Assembly: GCA_021786095.1 (NCBI GenBank)
Contig: JAJYNX010000002.1
Span: forward strand, 1-64,000
Direction of reading: 5' to 3'
Source of the DNA: Actinomycetes bacterium
GTDB lineage: Bacteria; Actinomycetota; Acidimicrobiia; Acidimicrobiales; RAAP-2
Length of the DNA: 64,000 nucleotides
Shown here: positions 16,960 to 26,318 of the stretch, in pieces
How the letters are laid out: each line of letters begins with the position of its first letter
Position numbering within the stretch: the first letter of the stretch is position 1
Position numbers and translations under genes: made by a program
Notes under the pieces: generated by a model
The model's input: the letters and a program-made list of their open reading frames with translations, nothing else
The model's database searches: none
What the model was told of the DNA's origin: nothing

Positions 16960-17634
16960 TCAGTCCGCCCCGTCGCGACCGATCTGGCGCCGGGCCAGAT
17001 TGACGCAGTGGTCGCCGAAACGCTCGTAGAAGCGCCCGACCAGCGCCACCTCCACGGCTACGGGCAGGGACATCGACCCCGAGGTGAGTTCCGCGGTCAG
17101 CGAGACGTGCAGATCGTCGAGCTCGTCGTCGATGTCCTCCATGAAGCCGGTGGCCTCGTGCTTGCCGTCGATGATGACATCGGTCGCCTCGCGCCAGATG
17201 GTCGACGCGACCTCTCCCATGCGCTCGATCAGGCCGCGGCTGCGCGGCGACATCTCGACGCCCAGACCGCGCGCACCGCGCCGGGCGATGTGCTCGGCGA
17301 GGTCGCCGTTGCGCTCGACCTCGGGCAGGATGCGCAGCAGGGTGAGCAGTTCGGCGCGCGCGGACGGGCTGAGCGACTCGTGTTCGAGCAGCTGGCGTTC
17401 GGCGCGCGCCACGATGTCGTTGATGAGCTCGTCGATCACGACGTCGTTGTCGACGACGTGCTTGGCGAGTTCGCGGTCGCCGGCCAGCAGGGCGTGCGTG
17501 GCCTCCACGACGGCCTCGCCGACCAGGGCGCACGCTCGGATCGTGAGGGGGCGCAGCTCGGGCAGGATGGGTGAGTGGGCGTCGTGAGCGGGCGCCGACG
17601 GCAGCCGCCCCGCGAGGTTCCAGCGTCGCACCAT
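16960..17634 (-). CDS. phoU: PhoU-family phosphate signalling protein
   Basis: This protein (224 aa) is all helical with the two PhoU repeats. Each repeat carries a metal-site type motif: E-R-N-G-D-L-A-E-H near residue 115 and E-R-F-G-D-H-C-V-N near the C-terminus. PhoU proteins connect the Pst phosphate transporter with the PhoR/PhoB sensor system, but no pst or pho genes are in the window. The N-terminus has a short extra basic segment before the first helix. The start ATG has TAACCT exactly 6 bases upstream and no RBS. It is divergent from rmuC. Confidence 0.9.
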   Translation of the reverse strand: MVRRWNLAGRLPSAPAHDAHSPILPELRPLTIRACALVGEAVVEATHALLAGDRELAKHVVDNDVVIDELINDIVARAERQLLEHESLSPSARAELLTLLRILPEVERNGDLAEHIARRGARGLGVEMSPRSRGLIERMGEVASTIWREATDVIIDGKHEATGFMEDIDDELDDLHVSLTAELTSGSMSLPVAVEVALVGRFYERFGDHCVNLARRQIGRDGAD

Positions 17635-17640
17635 GGGCGA

Positions 17641-17646
17641 AGGTTA
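17641..17646 (-). promoter_or_regulatory. -10 box TAACCT, leaderless start of phoU
   Basis: On the minus strand TAACCT is followed by 6 bases and the ATG of phoU. Confidence 0.45.
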
Positions 17647-17708
17647 GTGCGACGTGACGGGCACTACGTAGGGTGGGGGCCGGGGAGAGGGACGGAGAGC
17701 ACAGTGGG

Positions 17709-19097
17709 ATGCACGACATGGTGACGGTGATCGTGGGCGTGGTCGCTCTGGTGGTCGGTGCGCTGGTGTCGTGGCTGATCGCGTCGCGGGCCACCGCGAC
17801 GGTGCGCGCGAGCGCGGCGCAGGCGGCGACCGACCTGGCGGTGTGTCGCACCCAGCTGGATCAGGCGCGCGAGACGATCGACGCCGAACGCCGCGCGCAC
17901 GAGGCCGCCGTCGCCAGCCTGGAGTCGACGTTCGAGAACGTGTCGAACCGCGTGCTGGCCCAGACCGTCGAGCAGTTCTCCCAGACCCAGGAGCGCGTCG
18001 TGCGCGAGCGCGACGCCAAACTGGACCTCACGCTGAAGCCCCTCGAGTCGCTGCTGGAGCAGTACAAGACGAGCCTCTCGACCTTCGACCTCGAGCACCG
18101 CAGCGCGCTGAGCGACGTGCACCACCGCGCCAGCGAGCTGCTGGCCGCCCAGCAGCGCACGCAGGAGGAGACGCGCCGGTTGAACCAGCTCCTCGGCCGC
18201 TCCGACCATCGGGGGCACTGGGGCGAGGTGCAGTTGGCCAACGTCCTCGAGGCGTCGGGTCTACGCCGCGGCATCGACTACGACCTTCAGGTGACCGGCA
18301 CCGGCGACCAGGGCCGACAACTGCGACCCGACTGCGTGGTGCGCCTGCCCCGCGGCTCCAGTATCGCGGTGGACGCGAAGTTCCCGTTCGACCACTTCGA
18401 GGCGGCGCTGGCCAGCGAGGACCCCGACGAGCGCCGGGGTCTCTACGCCGAGCACGCGCGAGCCCTGCGCAGCCACGTGAAGACTCTCGCGGACAAGGCC
18501 TACTGGAACGCCATCCAGCCCGCGCCGGAGTTCGTCGTCTGCTTCGTGCCCAGCGACGTCGCCATCGCCGCGGCTCTGGAGGCGGATCCCTCGCTCTACG
18601 ACGGTGCGGCCAAGGGGCGCGTGCTCATCACGGGGCCCACCAACCTCCTCTCGCTGCTGTGGTCGGTGGTCATGGTCGTCAGCCAGCACGAGGCGGCGCG
18701 CAACGCGGAGGAGATCCTGTCCCTCGCCGAGTCGCTCGTGGATCGGATTCGCCTGGTGGCCGAGCCGATCGCGAAACTCGGGCGGTCGCTGGACGACAGC
18801 GTCGCCCAGTACAACCGGGCGGTGCGGTCCGTCGAGTCGCGCCTGCTCCCCGCGGCCCGGGGGCTGCGACGCCTGCGCGCGAAGCCGGGGACTAAGTCGC
18901 TGCCCGAGTTGAGCGAGCTCCACGAGGGGACCGACTCCCTGAACGAGCAGAAGTGGGGGATCACGGTGGGGGCGCTGTCGGACGCGTCGGAGAGTGCCGT
19001 CTCGGACATCTTGGACCTTGAGGAGATGGACGACGCCGGCGAGCTGGGCGAGGACTCCGACGGCGCCGCGCGGGAGGCGGGGAGCGCCCCCGAGTAA
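17709..19097 (+). CDS. rmuC: RmuC-family DNA recombination protein
   Basis: The product (462 aa) has an N-terminal membrane segment (about residues 4-25), a long coiled coil (about 30-150) and the RmuC nuclease-like domain (about 150-400) with G-H-W-G-E-V-Q-L, L-R-P-D-C-V-V-R-L-P and A-V-D-A-K-F-P, a PD-(D/E)xK-like arrangement. RmuC proteins limit recombination at inverted repeats. The C-terminal tail is acidic. The ATG here has GGAGAG upstream; the frame is open earlier, and an ATG three codons later is an alternative start. Confidence 0.9.
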   Translation: MHDMVTVIVGVVALVVGALVSWLIASRATATVRASAAQAATDLAVCRTQLDQARETIDAERRAHEAAVASLESTFENVSNRVLAQTVEQFSQTQERVVRERDAKLDLTLKPLESLLEQYKTSLSTFDLEHRSALSDVHHRASELLAAQQRTQEETRRLNQLLGRSDHRGHWGEVQLANVLEASGLRRGIDYDLQVTGTGDQGRQLRPDCVVRLPRGSSIAVDAKFPFDHFEAALASEDPDERRGLYAEHARALRSHVKTLADKAYWNAIQPAPEFVVCFVPSDVAIAAALEADPSLYDGAAKGRVLITGPTNLLSLLWSVVMVVSQHEAARNAEEILSLAESLVDRIRLVAEPIAKLGRSLDDSVAQYNRAVRSVESRLLPAARGLRRLRAKPGTKSLPELSELHEGTDSLNEQKWGITVGALSDASESAVSDILDLEEMDDAGELGEDSDGAAREAGSAPE

Positions 19098-19108
19098 GTT
19101 CTCTGGTC

Positions 19109-20098
19109 GTGGCCCGCTCTCGCGCCCGACGGCGCCGCTACTCCGTCCTGCTCGTCGTGGCCGTGGTTCTGACGGTGCTCGTTCTCGGCTTCGCCGAGGA
19201 CGTCAGCCGGGCCGCCCACCAGGCCGTCGGCCCGCGGCGAAGCGAGAACCGGAGCTTCGCCCAGCTGGCGAACGGCCTGGTCAGTCAGGAGAACCAGGTG
19301 GACGCCCGCTTCGTGTACCTGGTGACCCACGGGGGCTCGCTCAGTCGCCCGGTGTTCGCCGGCCGGCTCACCCAACTCGCCAACCAGTTGCCCCAGTGGT
19401 CGACCGAGGCGCAGTTGCTTCGTCGTCCGATCCTCGCCCATCACGTGAACCGCACGATCGCTCAGGTGACCGAGTCGCTCGTGGACGGCTACACCACGCT
19501 GTTCGCCGCCGTGGCGCACGCCCTAACCCTCCCGTGGCCCCCGTCGACGACCGGCTCCGCCAGCGCGGCGCAGGGGTCGCTGCGCGCGGCGGCGAGCCAG
19601 TGGAACGTGGCCCGATGGTCGCTGATTCACGAGCCGGGAACCGTGACGCTCGACGCCCTCGACACGGCGAGCGCCCGGCTGAGCCTCTCAGCGACCCTGG
19701 CCGCGCTGGCGTCGTCGCCCACCCTCGTGCTGCGCCGCGCGGTGAGCGTGGCCGCACTGCAGGTCGTCCCGGCGCCGCTGCCCTCGACGGTCGGCCGGCT
19801 CCTGCTGCCGTCGACGGGCGACCTACGCCTCGGGGTCGTGGCGCGCAACGAGGCGTACGTCGTCCAGCCCTGCGTCCTGTCGGTCTCCCTGGCCGCCGGT
19901 GCGGCGCCGGCGCAGAGGGAGGCCACTCGGCTGACTCTGGGACCCCTCGGCTCGTACGCCTGGGTGCCGACACCCCTGCGCGTGCACGCCGGGGAGCACG
20001 CGACGCTGACCGTGCGGGTCAGCGGCGCCGACGGGGGCGGCACGGCTACGCGAACCTACGCGGTCGTGGTCGCGCCGGCGGCGGCCCCAGCGGGGTGA
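19109..20098 (+). CDS. Unknown membrane-anchored, probably exported protein
   Basis: I do not recognise this protein. The 329 residues start with a strongly basic stretch (R-S-R-A-R-R-R-R), then a single hydrophobic segment (about residues 11-29), so it is probably an anchored extracytoplasmic protein. The middle is helical and Ala/Leu/Ser-rich. The last 100 residues alternate like beta strands (L-R-L-G-V-V-A-R-N-E through V-H-A-G-E-H-A-T-L-T-V-R-V), suggestive of an immunoglobulin-like or DUF-type beta domain. It starts with GTG, 11 bases after rmuC, so it is probably in the same transcript. No function can be assigned. Confidence 0.7.
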   Translation: MARSRARRRRYSVLLVVAVVLTVLVLGFAEDVSRAAHQAVGPRRSENRSFAQLANGLVSQENQVDARFVYLVTHGGSLSRPVFAGRLTQLANQLPQWSTEAQLLRRPILAHHVNRTIAQVTESLVDGYTTLFAAVAHALTLPWPPSTTGSASAAQGSLRAAASQWNVARWSLIHEPGTVTLDALDTASARLSLSATLAALASSPTLVLRRAVSVAALQVVPAPLPSTVGRLLLPSTGDLRLGVVARNEAYVVQPCVLSVSLAAGAAPAQREATRLTLGPLGSYAWVPTPLRVHAGEHATLTVRVSGADGGGTATRTYAVVVAPAAAPAG

Positions 20099-20141
20099 CG
20101 CCGTTGGCGGGCCCGGCGGTGGGGCTCGCTGACGATTGGTC

Positions 20142-20147
20142 TACGAT
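20142..20147 (+). promoter_or_regulatory. -10 box TACGAT of the citrate synthase gene
   Basis: A TSS about 7 bases downstream would give a short leader of about 25 bases carrying CGAGGA before the GTG at 20179. It would exclude the in-frame ATG at 20146, which lies inside this box. Confidence 0.4.
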
Positions 20148-20178
20148 GGCCTTAACCCCCACAATGAAGCGAGGAATC

Positions 20179-21450
<1,272 letters not shown>

Positions 21451-21933
21451 TCAGTCCCTCGACGCCGCGGCCTCCAACTGCTGGGCGTGCTCGCGCGGGT
21501 GGCTCGTGTAGACCTCGAGCCACCGCGCGAGTGTGTAGCGGCCGCTCTCGGAGTGCTCGCCGTAGCGGGCGAGGTCGTCATCGCTCAGGCGGCGCAGTAC
21601 GGCCGCGGATCGCGCGCGTACGGCCGCGATGAGGGCGAGCGCCGACGCGACGGGCTCGTCGCGGTAGCCCAGCGCCGCGCTGTCGGCCCAGGCGGCCTCG
21701 TCGAAGGCCTCGATGGTCGCACCGGCCGGTTCGGCGACCAGGCGGCGCAGGCGCACGTAGGACTGGGCCTCGGCGTCCGCGACGTGGTGAATGATCTGGC
21801 GCGCCGACCACTCGCCCGGCGCGTGCCGGTCGAGGCGGTCCTCGTGTACGGCGCGCGCCGCGTGCAGGAACACCGCGGTGGCGTCCTCGTAGGCGCCGAC
21901 CAGGACGGGCGCCAGGGGTCGGTCGGGCGTCAC
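21451..21933 (-). CDS. DinB-family (DUF664-like) putative metalloenzyme
   Basis: This 160-aa four-helix-bundle protein of the DinB superfamily has metal-ligand-type histidines in W-S-A-R-Q-I-I-H-H-V-A-D-A-E (near residues 48-50) and near the C-terminus in S-H-P-R-E-H-A-Q-Q-L. Family members include thiol-dependent transferases (mycothiol or bacillithiol dependent) and proteins of unknown role; the substrate here is unknown. Its ATG overlaps the tesB stop by four bases (ATGA), so both are one operon. The gene is immediately convergent with gltA. Confidence 0.82.
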   Translation of the reverse strand: MTPDRPLAPVLVGAYEDATAVFLHAARAVHEDRLDRHAPGEWSARQIIHHVADAEAQSYVRLRRLVAEPAGATIEAFDEAAWADSAALGYRDEPVASALALIAAVRARSAAVLRRLSDDDLARYGEHSESGRYTLARWLEVYTSHPREHAQQLEAAASRD

Positions 21934-22802
21934 GAGTCAGCCCCGTGGGGGTGGGTCGGGTCGAGGACGCGCACCAGGCCCTCCTGGACCATCGAGACGC
22001 AGAGCTCGCCGTCCCGGTTGAACAAGAAGCCGCGAGCCAGGCCCCGTCCGCCGTGGGCGATGGGCGAGTCGGTGTCGTAGAGGAGCCACTCGTCGGCGCG
22101 TAGGTCGCGGTGGAACCACATGCAGTGGTCCAGGCTCGCCCCCATGAACGTCCCGTCGTCCCAGCGCACGGTGTGCGGCGCCAGGATCGCGTCGAAGAGA
22201 CTCATGTCGCTGGCGTAGGTCACCACACAGGCGTGCAGGAGCGGGTCGTCGGCCAGGCTCCCGTCCGCGCGGATCCACAGCCGCTGGCGGGGTTCGCGGT
22301 TGCGTTGCGGGCTCCACGGCAGCTCTCCGATGAAGCGCTGGTCGATGGGGTGGGAGCGCTTGAACCACTCGTCGACGTCGCCCCACTCGCTGCGCACGCG
22401 TTCGAGGAGCGGCGCGATCGTCTCGGGATCGGGCACCTCGGGCATGGGGAACTGGTGCTCGAGGCTGACCTCGTCGGTGTGGAAGCTCGCCTGCATGTTG
22501 TAGATCGCCCGGCCGTGCTGGATCGCGACGACTCGCCGCGTGGTGAAACTGCGCCCGTCGCGGATGCGGTCGACCTCGTAGAGGATGGGGGTCGTGGGGT
22601 CACCCGGTCGCAGGAAGTAGGAGTGCAGCGAGTGGACGCGACCGCGTTCGACGGTGCGTCCCGCCGCCATGAGCGCCTGGGCGGCGACCTGGCCCCCGAA
22701 GGTGCGCTGGCGCTCCTCCTCGGGGTGCTGTCCGCGGTAGGTGTTGACCTCGATCGTCTCGAGGTCCAGCAGCTGTACGAGATTGTCCAGGGGGGTGGTC
22801 AC
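21930..22802 (-). CDS. tesB: Acyl-CoA thioesterase II
   Basis: This double-hotdog thioesterase (290 aa) hydrolyses acyl-CoAs to free acid and CoA. Conserved elements are E-E-E-R-Q-R-T-F-G-G-Q-V-A-A-Q-A-L near the N-terminus and, in the second hotdog, S-L-D-H-C-M-W-F-H (catalytic Asp), P-I-A-H-G-G-R-G-L and S-M-V-Q-E-G-L (catalytic Gln). The GTG giving V-T-T-P-L-D-N-L was chosen because CAGACT lies 6 bases before it; a start 8 codons upstream is possible. It is coupled to the dinB-like gene and divergent from gtrA. Confidence 0.92.
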   Translation of the reverse strand: MTTPLDNLVQLLDLETIEVNTYRGQHPEEERQRTFGGQVAAQALMAAGRTVERGRVHSLHSYFLRPGDPTTPILYEVDRIRDGRSFTTRRVVAIQHGRAIYNMQASFHTDEVSLEHQFPMPEVPDPETIAPLLERVRSEWGDVDEWFKRSHPIDQRFIGELPWSPQRNREPRQRLWIRADGSLADDPLLHACVVTYASDMSLFDAILAPHTVRWDDGTFMGASLDHCMWFHRDLRADEWLLYDTDSPIAHGGRGLARGFLFNRDGELCVSMVQEGLVRVLDPTHPHGADS

Positions 22803-22808
22803 GGTGAC

Positions 22809-22814
22809 AGTCTG
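22809..22814 (-). promoter_or_regulatory. -10-like box CAGACT before tesB
   Basis: On the minus strand CAGACT stands 6 bases before the chosen GTG, like the box before sixA. Confidence 0.4.
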
Positions 22815-22846
22815 CCAGCCGGCCACCGCCGCCGATGACGGGGGGG

Positions 22847-22852
22847 TAGACT
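22847..22852 (+). promoter_or_regulatory. -10 box TAGACT, leaderless start of gtrA
   Basis: TAGACT is followed by 5 bases and tandem GTG codons (22858 and 22861); there is no RBS. Confidence 0.55.
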
Positions 22853-22857
22853 CGCCT

Positions 22858-23370
22858 GTGGTGAAAGAGATCCCCGACGTTCATGACGTGATGGCGTGGG
22901 CCCACTCGCACCAGGGTCGCAAGTTGATCCGCTACTCGATGGTGTCGGTGATCTCGACGGGGGTGTCGTTCTCCGCGATCTGGATCCTCTACGGCTCACA
23001 CTTCGTCAAGGGCGTGATCTGGGCCACGCTGATCGGCAACGTGATCGCCGCGGTCCCCTCGTACTACCTGAACCGGTCGTGGGCCTGGGGCCGTCACGGC
23101 CGCAGCCACTTCACGAAGGAGGTCGTCCCCTTCTGGACGATGTCCTTCCTCGGCATCGCCTTCTCCATGATCGGTGCGGCGTTCGCCAAGGACCTGGTGA
23201 AGGACCACCACTGGTCGCACCTGACCAACACCGCCCTGGTCTCGTTCACCAACGTGCTGAGCTTCGGCGTCTTCTGGATCCTCAAGATCATCGTGTTCAA
23301 TCGGATCTTCCACGACCACACGCTCGAGGAGATCGACGAGGAGCTGCGCGTCGAAGAGGCGATGCGCTAG
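22858..23370 (+). CDS. GtrA-family membrane protein
   Basis: This is a small (170 aa) integral membrane protein with four hydrophobic segments (about residues 25-45, 50-68, 80-105 and 120-145 by eye) and the GtrA hallmark P-S-Y-Y-L-N-R-S-W-A-W-G after the second segment. GtrA proteins are thought to help move polyprenyl-linked sugars or to support cell-surface polysaccharide synthesis. No glycosyltransferase is directly linked, though an MptB-like gene lies 0.8 kb downstream. The start is the first GTG of a tandem pair. The stop shares CTAG with yajQ. Confidence 0.88.
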   Translation: MVKEIPDVHDVMAWAHSHQGRKLIRYSMVSVISTGVSFSAIWILYGSHFVKGVIWATLIGNVIAAVPSYYLNRSWAWGRHGRSHFTKEVVPFWTMSFLGIAFSMIGAAFAKDLVKDHHWSHLTNTALVSFTNVLSFGVFWILKIIVFNRIFHDHTLEEIDEELRVEEAMR

Positions 23371-23855
23371 TCGCGGAAGTTGGTGAACTGCAGGGGCACG
23401 ACCAGGTCGGCCTCCTTCAGTGCCGCGATGGCCCGCTGTAGATCGTCGCGCTGCTTGCCGGTGACGCGAACCTGATCACCCTGGATCGACGAGCTCAGGT
23501 TCTTCACGCCGAGATCCTTCACCACCTTGTTGATCTGCTTGCCCACGTCCTGGGTGATGCCCGCGCGCAGCGCGACGCGCTGGCGCGCCGAACCCTGACT
23601 GGCCTGCTCCACGCGTCCGGGGTCGAGGGTCTTGAGCGACACCGAGCGCTTGACCAACTTCTCCTCGAGGAGTTGGTAGAGCGCCCGTAGCCGGTCTTCG
23701 GTCGAGGCGCTGAGCGTGAGTTCCTTCTCGCCGAACTCCACCTGGGCGCCGGTGTTCTTGAAGTCGAAGCGGGTTCCCGCCTCGCGGTTGGTCTGGTCGA
23801 CCGCGTTGCGGACCTCCTGGAGGTCCACGTCGGAGACAACGTCGAAACTGGGCAT
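23367..23855 (-). CDS. YajQ-family nucleotide-binding protein
   Basis: This protein (162 aa, family length about 163) begins M-P-S-F-D-V-V-S-D-V-D-L-Q-E-V-R-N-A and contains R-F-D-F-K-N-T, K-E-L-T-L-S-A and V-K-D-L-G-V-K-N-L-S-S-S-I-Q-G-D-Q-V-R-V-T-G-K, all typical. YajQ proteins bind nucleotides; some bind cyclic di-GMP and act with transcription factors. A TACGAT box is 6 bases before the ATG. It is convergent with gtrA, sharing CTAG between the two stop codons. Confidence 0.94.
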   Translation of the reverse strand: MPSFDVVSDVDLQEVRNAVDQTNREAGTRFDFKNTGAQVEFGEKELTLSASTEDRLRALYQLLEEKLVKRSVSLKTLDPGRVEQASQGSARQRVALRAGITQDVGKQINKVVKDLGVKNLSSSIQGDQVRVTGKQRDDLQRAIAALKEADLVVPLQFTNFRD

Positions 23856-23861
23856 CCCTCG

Positions 23862-23867
23862 ATCGTA
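23862..23867 (-). promoter_or_regulatory. -10 box TACGAT, leaderless start of the yajQ-family gene
   Basis: On the minus strand TACGAT is followed by CGAGGG and the ATG; the last bases could also act as a weak Shine-Dalgarno. Confidence 0.45.
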
Positions 23868-23986
23868 GGCGCCGCTGCCGCGTGGCGTCGTCCTCTCACG
23901 TTGCTGACCCCACCCGCCCTCGCCTCGTGTCGGTCGTCCGGGGGGTCGGCTGGTGGTGGGTGGTCGTACCCGGTAGGCTGTCCGGC

Positions 23987-24068
23987 GGGTCGGTGCCCGA
24001 GCGGCCAATGGGATCTGGCTGTAAACCAGACGGCTTTGCCTACGGGGGTTCAAATCCCTCCCGGCCCA
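23987..24068 (+). tRNA. tRNA-Tyr (anticodon GTA)
   Basis: A class II tRNA. The acceptor GGGTCGG pairs with CCGGCCC (one G-U), discriminator A. The anticodon stem TCTGG/CCAGA surrounds loop CTGTAAA (GTA), with a long variable arm and a T-loop TTCAAAT. The CCA end is not encoded. A TAGGCT -10-like box lies 7 bases before the 5' end. Confidence 0.94.
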
Positions 24069-24070
24069 CC

Positions 24071-24100
24071 GGGTCAATCTCGCCGCGGCGGGGTTGACCC
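24071..24100 (+). terminator. Hairpin after tRNA-Tyr
   Basis: GGGTCAA pairs with TTGACCC around a GC-rich inner stem (CGCCGCGGCG). It sits 2 bases after the tRNA and has no T-run. Confidence 0.6.
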
Positions 24101-24155
24101 TGCCCGCCCGGACCGCTCCGGGCTACGGTGGCAGTGGCCGGATGAGAGGAGCGTC

Positions 24156-25817
24156 GTGGCGCGACCGATGTCGTGGGGGCGGGGCGTACACCACGCCTAC
24201 CTGCGCGCGGTGTCGCGGCTGGAGGCGGGCGTGTCGCTGCTCGAGCGGCGCTACACGCCTCTGGGGCGCTTCACGCCGGGACCCTTCGAGAGCTGGTCCT
24301 TCCTCTGGCAGCCGGCGCTGCTCGGCTTCGCGGCCCTGTGCATGATCCTCGGGGGCGGCTCGTTCACCAACTCGCCCTTCAAGTTCAACGCGACCGGCAC
24401 CTGGTTCTTCGGCGAGCCCTCGTCGAACCCGGTGGGCGCGCCGAGCGAGACCAAGCTCCTCCTGTCCATCGTCCTGGTGTACGGCGGACTGGTGCTGCTC
24501 ATGCGGGTGTGGCTGCGCCTGGCCGAGGTCATGAAGCTGCACCGCGACGCGCCGCTGCGCTCGCTGTGGTGGATGCTGGTTCTCTGGAGCCTGCCAATGA
24601 TCGTCGCGCCACCGCTCTTCTCGCGCGACGTCTTCAGCTACGCGGCCCAGGGTGAGATGACGAGCCATCACCTGAACCCGTACATCCTGGGTCCCTTCTC
24701 GCTGGGCTCGAGTCCCTACCTGCGCGGCGTCGATCCGCTCTGGGGCAACGCCCCGGCCCCCTACGGCCCCTTCTTCCTCTTCCTCGACGGCTGGATCGCG
24801 CGGCTCACCGGGCACAACCAGTTGGCGACGGTGGCGATTCTGCGCCTGCTCGAGGTGGCTGGCGTGGCCATGGTGGGCTGGGGCGTGTCGCGCCTGGCGC
24901 GGGGGCTCGGGCGCGATCCGGGCGAGGCGTTCGTGCTGAGCGTGCTCAACCCCCTGGTGCTGCTCACGCTGATCGGCGGGGCGCACAACGACGCGATCAT
25001 GGCGGGCTTCCTGGTCATTGGCATCGCGCTGGCCGTGCGCCACCGCCCCGTCTGGGGTCTGTTCTTCTGCGCGTGCGCGACCGCGCTCAAGGCTCCCGCC
25101 GCCTACGGCCTGGCCTTCGTGGCCTGGACGTGGCTCGGGCCGGCGGCGTCGATACGCCAGCGACTCAAGCCGATCCTGGTCGCGAGCGCGGTGGCCGGGG
25201 CCACGCTGGGCGTGTTCACCTGGCTGGCGGGCTTCGGCTTCGGCTGGGTCGCCAACCTCCTCTCCAACGGCACGGTGCGGTCGTGGGCGGCGCCGGCGAC
25301 GGCCCTCGGGCTCGGCATCTCGGACCTGGCCCACGCGGCGGGCGCCGCGTCGCTCAATACCGCGACGGTGCTCGCGGTCACCCGGTTCCTGGGCTTCGCC
25401 GTGGCCGGCGCCTTCGCCCTGTGGCTTCTGTGGCACGCCGAGCGGCGCGGGTGGGTCCGTTCCCTGGCCGTCGCGTTGCTGCTGATGGTGGTGCTGGGGC
25501 CGGTGGTGCAGCCCTGGTACCTCGCGTGGGGCCTGGTGCTGCTCGCGGCGAGCTACCAGGGGCGCGAGCACTTCTGGTTACTGGCGTTCTCGATCACGGG
25601 TCCGTTCATCGGGCTGCCCGGCGGACGGGTGCTGCTCGATGGCCTGATCCACAGCAATCCCTTGTTGATCGCCGTGGCCATCGCCGTGCTCGGCGGTGTC
25701 CTGGTGGCCCCGATGGGCCGCTGGACGCAGTGGTCTTGGCCCGAGGCGGCGACCGTCCTGGCGAGCGATGTGTCGGACCAGTCCAGCGACGTCTCGGGCC
25801 AGCCGAGCAACGCCTGA
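24156..25817 (+). CDS. Polyprenol-phosphate-mannose-dependent mannosyltransferase, MptB-like
   Basis: This is a large polytopic membrane protein (553 aa, about a dozen hydrophobic segments) of the GT-C fold. A catalytic-type Arg-Asp pair lies in the first large loop (S-R157-D158-V-F-S-Y-A-A-Q-G), followed by N-P-Y and A-P-Y-G-P-F, a pattern shared with MptA/MptB alpha-1,6-mannosyltransferases that extend lipomannan-type glycans in actinobacteria. The start GTG has GAGAGGAG five bases upstream. It lies just after tRNA-Tyr and is convergent with the CMD gene (TGATCA across the two stops). The donor and acceptor are inferred from the family. Confidence 0.82.
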   Translation: MARPMSWGRGVHHAYLRAVSRLEAGVSLLERRYTPLGRFTPGPFESWSFLWQPALLGFAALCMILGGGSFTNSPFKFNATGTWFFGEPSSNPVGAPSETKLLLSIVLVYGGLVLLMRVWLRLAEVMKLHRDAPLRSLWWMLVLWSLPMIVAPPLFSRDVFSYAAQGEMTSHHLNPYILGPFSLGSSPYLRGVDPLWGNAPAPYGPFFLFLDGWIARLTGHNQLATVAILRLLEVAGVAMVGWGVSRLARGLGRDPGEAFVLSVLNPLVLLTLIGGAHNDAIMAGFLVIGIALAVRHRPVWGLFFCACATALKAPAAYGLAFVAWTWLGPAASIRQRLKPILVASAVAGATLGVFTWLAGFGFGWVANLLSNGTVRSWAAPATALGLGISDLAHAAGAASLNTATVLAVTRFLGFAVAGAFALWLLWHAERRGWVRSLAVALLLMVVLGPVVQPWYLAWGLVLLAASYQGREHFWLLAFSITGPFIGLPGGRVLLDGLIHSNPLLIAVAIAVLGGVLVAPMGRWTQWSWPEAATVLASDVSDQSSDVSGQPSNA

Positions 25818-26201
25818 TCAGGCGCCGACGGCCTGTCGCTCGTTGACGAGGTCGAAGACCGGCTCGGCGTTGCCGAGGGTCTGGGTGGCGGTTGCGAAGC
25901 GTGCGATGTGGAAGGCCTCGAGCAGCGCGTCGGAGCCGATGTTCTGGGCCCGGGCCTTGTCCACCATGGCGCGGGTGCAGGCGTGGTTCGAAGTCGCCAG
26001 CGCCACGGCCAGGTAGATCAGGGTTCGCGTCGGGGCGTCGAGGGCTCCGTCGGGCGGCATCGCCCAGCCGCTCGAGCGGACCTGTTCGCGGACCATGGCG
26101 GGATCGGCGCTGACGGCCTTCTCGATGGCGCTCGGCACCTCGCCCATGCCGGCACGCATGCCGGCGACGAGGGACTCGATGGAGACGGTGGAATCGGACA
26201 T
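25818..26201 (-). CDS. Carboxymuconolactone decarboxylase / AhpD-like family protein
   Basis: This small all-alpha protein (127 aa) has the CMD-domain core T-R-T-L-I-Y-L-A-V-A-L-A-T-S-N-H-A-C-T-R-A-M-V-D-K-A, followed by L-L-E-A-F-H-I-A-R-F-A-T-A. True AhpD enzymes carry a C-x-x-C redox pair; only one Cys is here (position 75 or so), so a peroxidase-partner role is not supported by the sequence. A good Shine-Dalgarno (AAGGAGAG) precedes the ATG. The role is unknown; the family includes decarboxylases, disulfide reductases and many orphans. Confidence 0.8.
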   Translation of the reverse strand: MSDSTVSIESLVAGMRAGMGEVPSAIEKAVSADPAMVREQVRSSGWAMPPDGALDAPTRTLIYLAVALATSNHACTRAMVDKARAQNIGSDALLEAFHIARFATATQTLGNAEPVFDLVNERQAVGA

Positions 26202-26318
26202 GGTGACTCTCCTTGGTTGTGTGATGGACGGCGGTGAGTGGTGGACGGCGGTGAGTGCTGCGCTGCCGCGCGATCGACCGAGTGGCGTGCGGGTGGGCTC
26301 GCGGTGAGGGGTTCGTTC

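Noticed and set aside
20146-20178. Citrate synthase starting at the ATG at 20146
   Set aside because: This ATG overlaps the probable -10 box TACGAT and homologues begin near V-T-Q-S-I-T-V-T-D-N-R.
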